64,000 bases of DNA from Talpa occidentalis (taxonomy: Eukaryota > Chordata > Mammalia > Eulipotyphla > Talpidae). Below, in pieces: positions 24,591 through 36,607 of this stretch (positions are counted from its first letter, which is position 1; each line of letters begins with the position of its first letter). The notes beneath the pieces are model-generated. The model had not been told where the DNA came from and ran no database searches. It saw nothing but the letters and a program-made list of their open reading frames with translations. The DNA is taken from assembly GCF_014898055.3 (NCBI RefSeq), contig NW_023602073.1:88020678-88084677 (forward strand). The letters run 5' to 3'. Made by a program: the position numbers and the translations under genes.

Positions 24591-26157
24591 GTAGTTTAAT
24601 TTTCAAATAAGACAGTCACTTTCTTCCTAAAGCTGTGGTTTCCTTGCTCCCTGGTCCTATGCTTCATCAACGTGGTGTATGTCCTTTAAGCTCAGAAACT
24701 AGGGCTTAACTGTAGAAGTCTTGAGAAGAGTATCCACACTCTATGACCTGGTTAACAGGGTTTTAGAGCCACATGCATACATTGTGCCTGTTGTCTGAGG
24801 TGGCATAGGCAACAGTGGAAGACTCAGGATGGGTATGGGAGAGATCTTAATAATATGTCTGGAGTCTGGCATTTAGAATTCTCTTAGGAATTAAAATCCA
24901 AATGTTGGTTAGGAATTAAGGGAAAGATGCATGAGAGAACTTGCATGCCAAGAAACGTAGTTTTAGACATAAAAGGATCTCCATCTAAGTAAAAAATCTT
25001 ATCATCTACTCAGATTTTAAGCAACTTTAGTGAGTTATAAAATAAACCAAACTTACTTAAAATACACAATTTGATAAATTTTTATATACAATTTTCTCTA
25101 CAAATTTTATCTGCAATTTTTGTCACTATAGATAAACACCCTTAAAGCACAAAATGCAAACAGAAAGTATATGAAAGAGTTTATACTATGATTGGATTTT
25201 GGCCCAATGAATTGAATCTTTTTGGTTTTGAAAAGGTACAGAAGAGGCAGGGGGAATGGCAGGCACAGCTGAAAATAAAATAAAGCAAGACTGGGCCACT
25301 TTTCCAGTTTGTAGTTTCAGCCTGTTATCTATAAACAAAGGGACTGTTTTATGTAGCTGTGATTGAAGTGAAGCATGGCTATTGCTCACACATAGTTTGT
25401 ACTTAAAAATGACAGTGTAAACATAGGTTTTGAATGAATAACTTTTTGAATATATCTAAAAAAAAAAGTTTACTATTTTTAATCAAAGGCCTAACAACTG
25501 AAATTTATAGCAGTCTCTGAGTGAATATCATAGTAAGCCTCCATTTCTCCTTATGGTAGTTACTGAAATTCAGAAGGGGCTATATTTCTTGGTATATGTG
25601 TTGTTTCCCCCCCACTCCTGTGCTGCAGTCATTTGCATCGCTGCACTTTCCAGGGAAACCATGTTATGTATTTGTCTGGGAAGCAGAAGAACTAAGCTTT
25701 CCTTCACCAGTGATTACTAAAAGATGGAAGTCTTTCCTCCTTCCTTTTAGCCATTTTCATAAACATTTCTGTTAATTAATGTTAAGTAATTCTTCTTGAG
25801 AAAAATAGGTTGAAAAAACTGCTAGGAATTAAATGGTGCTAGTTTAATCTTCTATTGCTTCCAAGTAAAAGAAAATCACAGCCCTTAAACACTAATACAT
25901 GCAACATTTAAACCAAGATTTATTTGCAGTTACTTATAAATATATGTTTATTATGCTTAGTTAGTTTCAATTTTCTTCCAGGAAATGAATTCCCTAAAAG
26001 CAATACTGAAACTGCTTTTGTATAGCAAACTAATCTTTAAAAATAGAATTAAGATAGATCAAGTTGGACATTATTATAGGGAACTTTACTGTTGCATTAT
26101 CTTCATTTAATTTCTATTAACTGACATGAAATTAGCCATGATCCTCAACCTATTTTT
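24591..26157. other. Intronic DNA, nothing recognised
   Basis: No exon, RNA gene or clear repeat was seen. Confidence 0.5.
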
Positions 26158-27129
26158 AAAAATTACTGGTACCAGACTACTGAGTCTCTATTTTGGTTTC
26201 ATGAATTTCAGTAATGTTTGTTCTTTTCTTTGAAGAATGCCATTGAGACATGATAGGGATTGCATTGTATCTGTATATTGCTTTGGGTAAGATGGCCATT
26301 TTAACAATGTTAATTCCTATCCATGAGCAGAGAATATTTCCATTTTTTTATGTCTTCTATTTCTTTTAACAATGTCTTACAGTTTTCATTGCATAGGTCT
26401 ATTTACTGCTTTATCGTTTACTCCCAAATATTCTTTCTGATGCAATAATAAAGGGTGTTTTTTTTTTTTCTTGATTTATTTCTCTTCTAGCTCATTGTTT
26501 GAATATGACTCAACTGCTTTTTGAAAGTCAACTTTGTAGCCTGCCACTTTGCTGAACAGATTGTTTCAATTACTTTTTTCAGTGAAATCTTTAGGGGTTT
26601 CTATGTATATTATTATGTAATCTGCAAATAGTGATAGCTTTACTACTTCTTTCCCAGTTTGGTTACTTTTTGTATCTCTCTCTCACCTAATTGCTCTAGC
26701 TAGGACTTCCAAAACCATGCTGAATAGTAATGGTAAAAGTGCACATCCTTGTTTGGTACCTGATCTTAGTGGAAAGACTTTTAGTTTTTCACCATTGAAA
26801 ATGATGTTAATTGCAGGTCTGTCATACATGGCTTTAATTATATTGTGGTATGGTCCATCTACCCCCATTTGCTTGTGTTTTTATCACAAATGGATGTTTA
26901 CTCACTTGTATGTGGAATATAGAGAGACAAACAAATTATAAACTCTAGAAATCCAACTATAGAATTGAGGCTACCAGAGAGGGAAGGCGAGAGGGGAATA
27001 AAGTGGGAAAGGTGCACAGTGGACTAAAATGAAGAGCTTTTTGCACCTGTGTGCTATTATATTCTAAATCAGATACAATTATAAACCAATGTCATTTCAA
27101 TTAAAAAAAATAAAAATTACTGATGCCAG
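26158..27129 (+). mobile_element. 5'-inverted (twin-primed) L1 with TSDs
   Basis: Imperfect 18-bp TSDs (AAAAATTACTGGTACCAG at 26158-26175; AAAAATTACTGATGCCAG at 27112-27129) enclose 936 bp of L1 in two opposed pieces. The left piece, to about 26868, is antisense ORF2 reverse-transcriptase DNA; its reverse reading contains GTKQGC and LEVLARAIR. The right piece, from about 26870, is the sense 3' end, with 'cacttgtatgtggaatatag' and an A-rich tail. Inverted 5' part, intact 3' end, tail and TSDs are the standard product of twin priming. Confidence 0.85.
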
Positions 27130-28274
27130 GCACATTAAAACACTATCGTGGGGCATCTGATAGTTTACAAAGTATCACAGGTGTTTCTAATGCTCAATAA
27201 AATGGAGAACCACTGAGCTAAAGGGACAGCATATTTACAAAACAAAATACACGCAATACACTCTCACATATACACCATTTAGTAACAAAAAGGACATCTT
27301 TTTTTCCTTTCAGATAATTTAGGTCTTGGTTTTCAGGTGCTAAAATGTGCACTAATTTCTCAATGACTGTGTTGTTTGTGTGCAGTCTAGATTAAAAGCT
27401 GTTATTGAGGAGACACTGAGATCTGAGTAGCCATCTCATGCTGGCTGTTTTGGCAACTATTGGATTGACATAACCTGACTCAGCAACCAGGAGAAATTTT
27501 CTGTTCATGGACAAATGTTATTTAAAAATAGATTAATGTGTCTCCTTGATGCCTTTCAAATTTATGAACATGAGGCTTCATTCTCCACGAATTAATTAAA
27601 CACCAAGGGAATTAATACTGAAGAAATACTGTACATTTTTAGGTGCAAGAGTGTCAGTTAAGGCTGGCAGTACAACAATTCAATCACAGGGGTTATTAAG
27701 AAGCTCTTTTAAAATTTGCAGTCTGGTAAGTAACAGCAAGTGACTGAATACAGAGCATTGTTAAATGTCAAATTAAATTGACTTGCCCTAGGTTGTTTTC
27801 TCAGAAAACCGTATTTACATGCATAATTTCTACTTTTATACTCCATGATAAATAGAGGGTAATATATAATCGACCATCTGGGTCCTGCTCAGTTGTCATC
27901 CTGGGCAACACTTATTAATCCTAACTATCAATTTCTAATGAGCTACTATTTGTCCACTGTTTTCAAGAAATCAGTGACAAAGAACGTAACCTCAAGGATT
28001 GAGGCTTATTACGTTGTTCATACTCCTTCCTCCTATCCCAGTAACCTTTATAAATAACACATATGTGTATAAATGTGTGTAGTACACACACATACATATT
28101 GTTGAAAGTTTATGTTCTACAAACTAGATTAGTCAATTCATAAATGATTCCAGTCAAACTATTAGGAGCCATAACCTACTTCGGACAATGGCAGTTTATG
28201 AGATAAACCAACATTTCTCCGTAGAAAATAAGTTTAAATTTTATGAGGAAAACTTTGACAATGAAGATCAATAA
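27130..28274. other. Intronic DNA, no clear repeat
   Basis: A MER5-like tail ('ggagaaccactgag') ends near 27215. The remainder is unique-looking. The segment near 27560-27620 ('ccacgaattaattaaacacc') has homeodomain-type TAATTA cores, but nothing more can be claimed. Note CA/TA-rich DNA at 28065-28100. Confidence 0.4.
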
Positions 28275-28400
28275 ATAAATACAAGCAGAAACATACCTAG
28301 ATACCATAGTCAAACTACTAAGCAAATCAAAGAAAGAAGTATTTGCATCAATAAGAGAAGGAAGGTATGAAGATGAAGAGGAGCTTTTTATCAAAAAACA

Positions 28401-28427
28401 AACTCCTTGCGCCACCAGGGAGGCCCT
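28401..28427 (-). mobile_element. Tiny SINE head fragment
   Basis: The reverse complement begins 'gggcctccctggtggcgcaa', the exact start of the local SINE, but the similarity stops after about 26 bp. There is no body or A-tail, so a deletion or rearrangement removed the rest. Confidence 0.5.
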
Positions 28428-28582
28428 TAGTACTTTATTTTGAATGTTGATTATTTTCTGAGACAGAAAAGAAAAAAAATTAAAAAAATAAAAAATAATA
28501 AAAAATAAAAAACAACTGAAGAAGGCACTGTTAAAAAAAGAAACTGATAACCACAATTCTATACCCCATAGATCTACCTTTT

Positions 28583-28865
28583 AAAATGAGGTTAGAGGGC
28601 CTCCCCAGTGGCGCAGTGGTTGAGCCTAGGTTTCAAAGCGGCCTGCAGCCTCTGCAGCGCAGGTTTGATCCCTGGCCACCAGCAAGGGTCCCACATGGCG
28701 CGCAGACCTCTTCTGCTGCCCACTGCTCCCCTCAGCAGTGTACTTCGGTCCTTCTGCCTGCTCTGCTCCCTGCTCTGGTGAATTCTCTCACCCTCCCGTG
28801 CTTCTGACTGTACCCAGTGCTTGTATAGATAAATAAATAAATCTTTAAAAAAAAATGAAGTTAGA
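28583..28865 (+). mobile_element. tRNA-derived SINE (younger subfamily), TSDs
   Basis: TSDs AAAATGAGGTTAGA (28583-28596) and AAAATGAAGTTAGA (28852-28865) flank the element. Head GGGCCTCCCCAGTGGCGCAG has a good pol III box A (TGGCGCAGTGG). Box B is GGTTTGATCC. Body states 'gcgcgcagacctc', 'tacttcggtccttctgcc' and 'gactgtacccagtgcttg' mark the younger subfamily. The tail is (AAAT)n plus A9. Confidence 0.93.
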
Positions 28866-28942
28866 ATATTTTCAAAGAAAACAAAATGGAGAGATTGGTT
28901 GATAACAGACATGCATTTCAAGAAATAATGGAGGGGGCGGAG

Positions 28943-28954
28943 CAACATGGCGGC
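28943..28954 (+). promoter_or_regulatory. YY1-type site at L1 5' end
   Basis: CAACATGGCGGC lies about 11 bp inside the L1 start. YY1 sites of this form (AANATGGCGGC) sit at the same place in other mammalian L1 5'UTRs and set accurate initiation. Its role here is inferred. Confidence 0.6.
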
Positions 28955-29417
28955 GAGGAGACGCTGCAAGTAAGATATCCCATTAAAAAAAAGTTCATAG
29001 GGAAGAAAAGCGGCAGGTCCAACTGAGAACTGGGACACGGAAGATAAACGGACGACTCCAGCAAACTACCCGAAGAAGAAAGTGGCCATAAAAGAGGACC
29101 AGAAGGGAGGAAAGCACAGAACCCTGCTCCCCTCCCCCGCCCACAGAGGCGGCACTCTCCGACCCGCAGAGAGGAGGAAAAAAACAAACTAAAACGACCC
29201 ACAAGAACGAACTACGCAGCAAGCGGGACTGTGAGTGGAAAGGAACTATTGCAGCCACCACACCCCGTGAACGGGAGCTGTGGAGAACCCTGCAGGATTC
29301 GCCACGGCAGTGAGCGAACGGCTCCGGGCGCCATTAGAGAACAAAGAGACTCTGGAGGAGACCTGCACACAGCCTGGGGAAGGCCGGTAAGCTTGCGCGG
29401 AAAAGCGGCGCGCTTGG

Positions 29418-32400
29418 CATACTGGGGCACAAGACAAACATCAACAGATACACCAAGATTGAAATTATAGCAACCATCTTTTCTGACCATGAAGGCATCA
29501 AACTAGAAATAATCCATAAAAAGAAGGCAAGGAACTTTCCTACCTCATGGAGATTAAAAACCACACTACTGGAAGACCACTGGACTAATGAGGAGATCAA
29601 AGAAGAAATTAAAAAAATTCTTTGAATTGAATGACAAGGAGGACACCAATATCCTAAATGTATGGGATGCAGCAAAAGCAGTAATAAGAGGAAAATATAT
29701 AGCAATAGAAGCTCACATCAAGAAACAAGAAAGAACTCAAAGAAACAACCTAATCTCGAAGCTCAAAGATCTAGAAAAAGAACAACAAAAAACCCCAAAA
29801 CCAGTTGAAGAAAAGAAATAATTAAAACCAAAGCAGAAATAAATGAAATTGAAACTAAAAAAACAATCCAAAAGATCAATGAAACCAAGAGCTGGTTCTT
29901 TGAAAAAATAAATAAAATAGACAAACCCCTAGCCAGGCTCACAAAGGAAAAAAGGGAGAAAGCACAAATAAACAGGATCACAAATGAAAGAGGAGAAATC
30001 ACAACAGACACAGCAGAAATCAAAAGAATAATCAGTAACTACTATGAACAGTTGTATGGAAACAAGTTCAATAATCTAGAGGAGATGGACAAATTCCTAC
30101 AACTCTACAATCACCCAAAGCTAGATAAAGAAGAAATAGAACACCTAAACAGATCAATTACAATTAGCGAAATTGAAATGGTAATCAAAAACCTCCCTAA
30201 AAACAAAAGCCCAGGACCTGATGGATTTCCAAATGAATTCTACCAAACATTCAGAGATGAATTAGTGCCTATCCTTCACAAACTCTTTCAAAAAATTGAG
30301 AAGGAAGGGACAATACCAAACACGTTCTATGAAACCAACATTACACTAATACCAAAACCGAACAAGGACAACACAAAAAAGGAAAACTACAGGCCAATTT
30401 CCCTAATGAACACTGATGCAAAAATCCTCAATAAAATTTTAGCTATCAGAATCCAACAATGTATCCATAAGATAATTCACCACGACCAAGTAGGATTTAT
30501 TCCAGGGACACAAGGATGGTTCAACATCCGAAAATCAATCAACGTTATCCAACACATCAACAAAATGAAATATGAAAACCATATGATAATATCAATAGAT
30601 GCTGAGAAAGCTTTCGATAAAGTGCAACACCCATTCATGATAAAAGCCCTTGAAATTCTTGGGATACAAGGAACATACCTCAACATCATAAAGGCCATCT
30701 ATGACAAGCCAACAGCCAGTATCCTTCTCAATGGTGAAAAGCTGAAAACAATTCCATTAAGATCTGGATCAAGACAAGGATGTCCACTCTCACCACTGCT
30801 CTTCAATATAATACTGGAAGTCCTAGCCAGAGCAATAAGACAAGAGAAAGACATCCAAGGAATCCAAATAGGAAAAGAAGAAGTCAAACTATCACTATTT
30901 GCAGATGATATGATAATATACATAGAGAACCCCAAAAACTCCACAGAAAAACTAATTCAACTCATCAATCAGTTCAGTAAAGTGGCAGGATACAAAATCA
31001 ACACGCAAAAGTCAGTAGCCTTCCTATACACAAACAATAAATCTGAAGAAGAAGAAATCAAAAAAACCATCCCTTTTATTATTGAAACAAAAAAAAATCA
31101 AATATTTGGGAATAAATCTAACAAAAGAGGTAAAGGACCTATACAAAGAAAACTATAAAACACTGTTAAAAGAAATAGAAGAAGACACAAAGAAATGGAA
31201 AGACATCCCCTGCTCATGGAGTGGAAGAATAAACATTATTAAAATGGCCATCCTACCAAAAGCAATATACAGATTCAATGATGTTCCAATCAAAATTTCA
31301 ATGCCATTCTTCAAAGAAATAGAACAATTATTGATGAAATTCATATGGAATCACAAAAAACCCCGAATAGCCAAAGATCTCCTGAAAAAGAGAGAAGGGA
31401 ATGGAGGCATCACACTCCCAGACTTCAAACTCTACTACAAAGCCATAATCATCAAAACTGCATGGTATTGGAACAAGAACAGACATACAGACCAATGGAA
31501 TCGAATAGAAAATCCAGAAATAAGCCCACAGATTTATGGTCAACTAATCTTTGACAAAGGAGCAAAGACTATGCATTGGAGCAAAGAAAGTTTGTTCAAT
31601 AAATGGTGCTGGGAAAACTGGGTCGCTACATGCAAAAGAATGAAGCTTGACCACTACCTCACACCATACACAAAAATCAACTCAAAAGGGATTAAAGAAC
31701 GAGACATAAGACCTGAAACCATAAAATATATAGAAGGAAATATAGGCGAAACACTACCTGATTTGCACATCAAAGACATCTTTACAGACACATCACCCAA
31801 AGCAGTGATAGTGAAGGCAAAGATAAACAGCTGGGACTACATCAAATTAAAGAGCTTCTGTACAGCAAAAGAGACAATAACAAAAACAAAGAGAAACCCC
31901 ACCAACTGGGAGAACATTTTTGAACCCAACACTAATGATAAAGGACTAATCACAAAAATCTGCAAAGTGCTGATGAAACTCAGCAACAACAAAGAAAATA
32001 ACCCAGTCAAAAAATGGGCAGAAGAGCTAAAAAGAAACTTCTCTGAAGAGGAAATGCAAATGGCCAACAGGCATATGAAAAAATGTTCAACATCACTTGT
32101 AATCAGGGAAATGCAAATCAAAACTACCATGAGATACCATCTTACACCAGTGAGAATGGCACATATTAAAAAAAACTAGCAACAACAAATGTTGGCGAGG
32201 GTGTGGAGAAAAAGGAACTCTTCTGCACTGCTGGTGGGAGTGCAAACTGGTCCAACCACTATGGAGAGCTGTGTGGAGATTTCTGGACCTACTAAACATA
32301 GAGCTTCCATATGATCCAGCAATTCCACTTCTAGGTATTTAACCAAAGGACACAGAAACATCCATTCCAAAGAACACCTGCACCCCTATGTTTATAGCAG

Positions 32401-32629
32401 CACTATTTACAATAGGTAAACTTTGGAAACAGCCCAAATGCCCAAAAATAGATGACTGGATCAAGAAGATGTGGTACATATACACCATGGAATATTACTC
32501 AGCATTCAAAAAAGATAAACACATGCAATTTGCAGCATCATGGATGGCGCTGGAAGGGATCATGTTCAGCGAAATAAGCCAAAAAGAAAAAGAAAAATAC
32601 CGGATGGTCTCACTCATAGCAGGAATTTA
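29418..32629 (+). pseudogene. L1 ORF2 pseudogene (truncated endonuclease, RT, C-terminus)
   Basis: ORF2p of an intact L1 is an endonuclease and reverse transcriptase that copies L1 RNA into nicked chromosomal DNA. Here the first part of the endonuclease is missing. What remains is broken into open stretches at 29588-29821, 30052-31158, 31082-32179 and 32388-32630. The RT palm motif FADD is present near 30899, and [13 protein letters not shown] precedes it. At least two breaks are gains of one base in A-runs, compared with the copy at 49-53 kb (near 29610 and 31090). It cannot encode a working protein. Confidence 0.9.
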
Positions 32630-33396
32630 GAAAACTTAAATAAGGGACCAGGAAAATGAATAACTATAAGAAAGTGAAAATCAAAATCAACAAAAAACTA
32701 TGAACCAGAGACACTTTTTGGGGGGTGAGGGGCGGGAGGGGAGGGATTGGGGTGAGAATGGGTGGGGCTGCAATTGTATGGGGAATATAAAAATAAAATT
32801 TATTATTTAAAAAAATAATGGAAAATTTTCAGACTTAAAGGAAATAACTCAAGATGGTACCTAGGATCCCCAGAGGAATGAAGAGTATTAGAAGTGCCAA
32901 ATATGTGAGGAAACCTATTTTTTTTTACTTTTTCTTTCTACTTCTTTAAAAGACAGATTACTCAGTAATGCAAAAATCATATGCACATACATATATACAA
33001 AATACTATATTGAGGGCTTATACCACAGCTTAATATAAAACGTAATGGGAGAAAAATGGAACCAGATTAAGCTCCCTCTATTTTTCTGGAAATAAGCCGG
33101 TAATAACTTGAAGAAGTTATGGTATATTAAAAATGTATATTGTAATAACTAGTGCTAACATTAAAAACTAACTCAAATATAACTAGTCAACAGTTAATTC
33201 AAAAAGTATGTATTTGACAGAAGGAGGCAGTAAAGACAGAATAGTAGAACAGAAAAGAGTTGGGACAAATATAAATCAAAAGAAAAAAGACAAGTCTTAA
33301 CATATGTAGTTAATTGTAGATAATGAATGAAATTATAAATTTTAAAGACCAAACATAAGTTTTTGTCCAGTCTGACAACCAACTGCATGCTATCTT

Positions 33397-34246
33397 TAAT
33401 TTCAGCACTTTTTTTATTTTAATTTTTTTGTATTTTATGTTTTTACATCATTTTTCATTTTTGTGGAATATGCATTTTCATCCTTATGTTTTTTCTTTTT
33501 TATATTAATGTTTTTATTTTTTACATCATTGTTCATTTTTAAACAATATTTGCTTCCCCCCACCCCCTCAAGTGTAGTCCCTATAGTTTCTTTCCCCAAT
33601 GCACCCGTGCACTATCACCTTAGTCCTCTGTGCTCCTCCCTCCTCCTCCCCTGCACTATGTCTCTGATTTATAATTATCCATTTTTGCTTTATTGTGTAT
33701 TGTACTGTTATTATTTTTTACACTGCTGTCTTATTGGGTTCCCCTATACTCCTGTTATAAGTGATGCCATCTGATATTTTTTGATTGCTGAGTAATATTC
33801 CATTGTGCATGTATGCCACATCTTCTTGATCCAGACATCTATTTTGGGGCATTTGGGTTGTTTCCAGGTTTTACCTATTGTAAATAGTGCTACAAGAAAC
33901 ACAGGTGTACAGGTGGTCTTTTAAATCAATGTTTTTGTGCCCTTTGGATAGATCCATAGTAATGGAATTGCCAGGTCATATGGTAGCTCCATTTTTAGTA
34001 GACTGAGTAATCTCCACACAGCTTTCCGTAGTGGTTGGACCAGTTTGCACTCCCACCAGCAACATAGGAGAGTTCCTTTTTCACCGCATCCTTACCAACA
34101 TGTGTTGTTGCTTGTTTTTTAGATATGTGCCTTTCTTACTGGTTTAAGGTGGTATCTCAATGTGGTTTTAATATGCATTTCCCTCATTATAAGGGATGTT
34201 GAACATTTTTTCATATGCTTGTTGGCCATTTTAATTGCAGCACTTT
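33397..34246 (-). mobile_element. 5'-truncated L1 (antisense) inside the older L1, TSDs
   Basis: TSDs are TAATTTCAGCACTTT at 33397-33411 and TAATTGCAGCACTTT at 34232-34246. The element reads backwards from an A-tail (T-rich at 33412-33540), through a C-rich 3'UTR (33557-33567), to the ORF2 C-terminal region ('tgagtaatattccattgtg', 'gttggaccagtttgcactcc'). Removing it joins two halves of one endonuclease-region sentence of the older L1, which confirms the boundaries. Confidence 0.85.
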
Positions 34247-35870
34247 AAATTCAAAGACAAAAATAGATTGTAAGAAAAGAATGGAAAAAGAAACATACCA
34301 GGCAAAAAATAAGTATGAAAGAGCTAGAGCAGCTATAGTAATATCAGAAAAAATGAGTTTAAAGAGAGTACTAGAGAGAGAGGAACATTTCATAATGATA
34401 AAATTGTCAATACATCTTGAAGACATAACATTTATAAATGGATATGTACCTAACAATAGAAATGACAGAATGATAGGGGTAATAAACAATTTAATATTCC
34501 TCCTATAATAAATGATAGCACAAGTAGAGAGAAACGTAATAAGGATATCAAAGAACTCTAACTTGTATCCTAGTCAACAACAGCAGAATGCACATTCTTT
34601 TTAAACACATATGAAACATTCATGAACACAGGTGGTATACTCAACCATTAAAGTACTTGCCTGTGAATTTTCATAGCAGCATTATTCAGAACAACTCCAA
34701 ATTGGAAAAAGTCCAAGTGCACATTTGTGAATAAACAAACAACTTGTGGTAGACAAGTTTCCACACAGTGAAATACAATTAACAATGAAAAGGTACAAGG
34801 TACATGTTTACGTTACAACATAAATTTGTTAAGTATTAGAGCAGAGACCAGAGAGGGTTATAACATTGTTTCTTCTTGTCATCCCTAAAAACAGAATAGT
34901 TTCTTAGTATGTTAAGAATGCTTCTTCCTGAAAAGAAAAAGGATAATAACCTGACCTCTAACATCTCGCCTGTTGCTGTACATGAGGAGAAAATATGGCC
35001 AGAAGCTTCATTAGGGTATCATATTCCTTGACTTAACTACATATTACACAGTGGTAGTCATCAAAACATTTGATATTGGAACAAAAATAGAAACACACAG
35101 CAATGGAATAGAACAGAGCCCAGAAATAAACCCATACTAATATGGACAGTTAATCTTGGACACAGGAGCCAAGATCATACAATCGAGAAAGGAAAGTATC
35201 TTCAACAAGTGGTGCTAGGAAATGGTGATAGCCACACACACCCAAAAAAAGAAACTAGATTAATTATGGACTTCATACACAAAAATTACTTCAAAATGGA
35301 ATAAAGACCTGGATATAGACGTAAAGCCATAAAATACATAAAAGGATCTCAACCAGAGAGATGTATTTGGGGATGCAATTCTAACAAAGGAAACAAAAGC
35401 AAAAATAAGCAGGATGTCAAACTTAAAAGCTTTTACACCTCAAAAGAAATGACTACAAAAACAAAAAGGCAATCTGTGGACTGGGAGATGTTTACACATC
35501 ATATGTCTGCTGAGGGATTGATTTTCTTATAAAGAACTTACACAACTCAACAACAACAACAACAGTAAAACAAGTAGCCTAATCAAAAATATGGACAAAA
35601 GACCTAAGTAGATACATCTCTATTCAGATGGCCTATAAGCAAATGAAGAAATGTTCATCACTTATTATAGGGATGTTGGGTAGGGAAATGCAAATCAAAG
35701 CCACCATGAGATATCACTTCACCCCAGTGAGAATGGCCTATATCAAAAAGAATGGAAACAACAAATGTTGGCAAGAATGTGGGGGGAAAAAACCAACACA
35801 CCTCTACTGTTGGTGGAACATAGCTTCTATGGAAAACCATGCAGATTGCACAATTTGAATTTTTATATAA

Positions 35871-36225
35871 AAATACAATGGAAAGCCACTGAAGCGCAAG
35901 AGTAATGTGGTTCCCATACAAATAATGCAGAACCATTGTTACACCTTGTAATATGGGTAGTAGACTAAATGACCAGAGTTAAATAACAGAGAATACAGGG
36001 TTGGAATTTAATTAGTTTATTTAAAGAAATCATTGTGATATTTACTGTAATATATTTCTCATATTGTTGGGGGAAGAAATAGAATGGAGTCAGTTGAACA
36101 TTGAATATGATGCCTTTCCTTGCAAACACGTAAGTTGTGATTTCTTTCTATTTGAAAGATAATATGCCACCTGCCTTTATAAAATGAACTAACAGTGACT
36201 CACAGTTATGGTCATCTTATATTCA
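35871..36225. other. Intronic DNA, nothing recognised
   Basis: This is short AT-rich spacer between the old L1 and the next SINE. Confidence 0.5.
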
Positions 36226-36607
36226 GGCTTTTGATATTTTATTTTATTTATTTATTTTTTTTTTTAAGAAAGTTTTTTTTTTTTTTTAATAGAGGCATGT
36301 TTTTATTTATTTATTTATTATATTTGTTTGTTTGTTTTGTTTATACATGCACTGGGTACAGTCAGAAGCGCGGGAGGGTGAGAGAATTCACCAGAGCCAG
36401 AGTGGGGAGCAGAGCAGGCAGAAGGACTGAAGTACACTGCTGAGGGGAGCAGCGGGCGGCAGGAGAGGTCTGCGCACCATGTGGGATCCTCCTCCGGTGG
36501 CCGGGGAGCAGCCAGGGATCAAACCGGCGCCGCAGAGGCCGCGGGCAGCTTCGCAACCCAGCGCTCAACCGCTGCGCCACCGGGGAGGCCCGGCTTTTGA
36601 TATTTTA
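36226..36607 (-). mobile_element. tRNA-derived SINE (younger subfamily), perfect 16-bp TSDs
   Basis: TSDs GGCTTTTGATATTTTA lie at 36226-36241 and 36592-36607. The reversed tail is long (36242-36352) and mixed T, TTTA and TTTG repeats. Head and body are highly preserved with many CpGs: GGGCCTCCCCGGTGGCGCAG, box A TGGCGCAGCGG and box B GGTTTGATCC. This is one of the youngest copies in the window. Confidence 0.94.

Larger units (their letters stand above)
28923..32822 (+). mobile_element. Young L1, internally deleted, with TSDs
   Basis: TSDs AAATAATGGA lie at 28923-28932 and 32813-32822. The element starts like the full-length minus-strand copy at 55578, including a YY1-type site. It keeps about 480 bp of 5'UTR, then jumps at about 29415-29418 straight into the ORF2 endonuclease region ('catactggggcacaag'). 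About 2.6 kb is missing: the rest of the 5'UTR, all of ORF1 and the start of ORF2. From there it follows ORF2 to a 3'UTR with a G-rich tract (32719-32752), an AATAAA-type signal and an A-tail. Confidence 0.92.
28275..35870 (+). mobile_element. Old L1 (sense), composite host of later insertions
   Basis: Non-contiguous pieces follow old L1 order. The ORF1 end shows 'taccatagtcaaactactaa' at about 28305 and 'attctatacccc' at about 28556. The ORF1/ORF2 spacer lies at 32823-33411. ORF2 endonuclease DNA ('aaattcaaagacaaaaatag') resumes at about 34232-34640. The ORF2 3' part lies at about 34980-35865, with 'atggaatagaacagagccc' and 'gaatggcctatatcaaaaag'. A short L1 3'-end-like stretch at 34665-34850 may be a further fragment. 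All frames are broken. It was later hit by a SINE (28597), a young L1 (28933) and an opposite-strand L1 (33412). Confidence 0.75.

Noticed and set aside
27560..27640. Conserved non-coding enhancer with TAATTA cores
   Set aside because: AT-rich motif matches are expected by chance; no second genome is available for comparison.
28583..28865. Candidate tRNA gene, because box A and box B are well preserved
   Set aside because: No tRNA cloverleaf or anticodon arm can be closed; the sequence continues into the SINE body and A-tail. The same holds for the other SINE heads.
29415..29418. Spliced L1 integration (5'UTR joined to ORF2 by splicing)
   Set aside because: Comparison with the copy at 49-55 kb shows no GT after the left breakpoint and no AG directly before the right one, with filler bases between.
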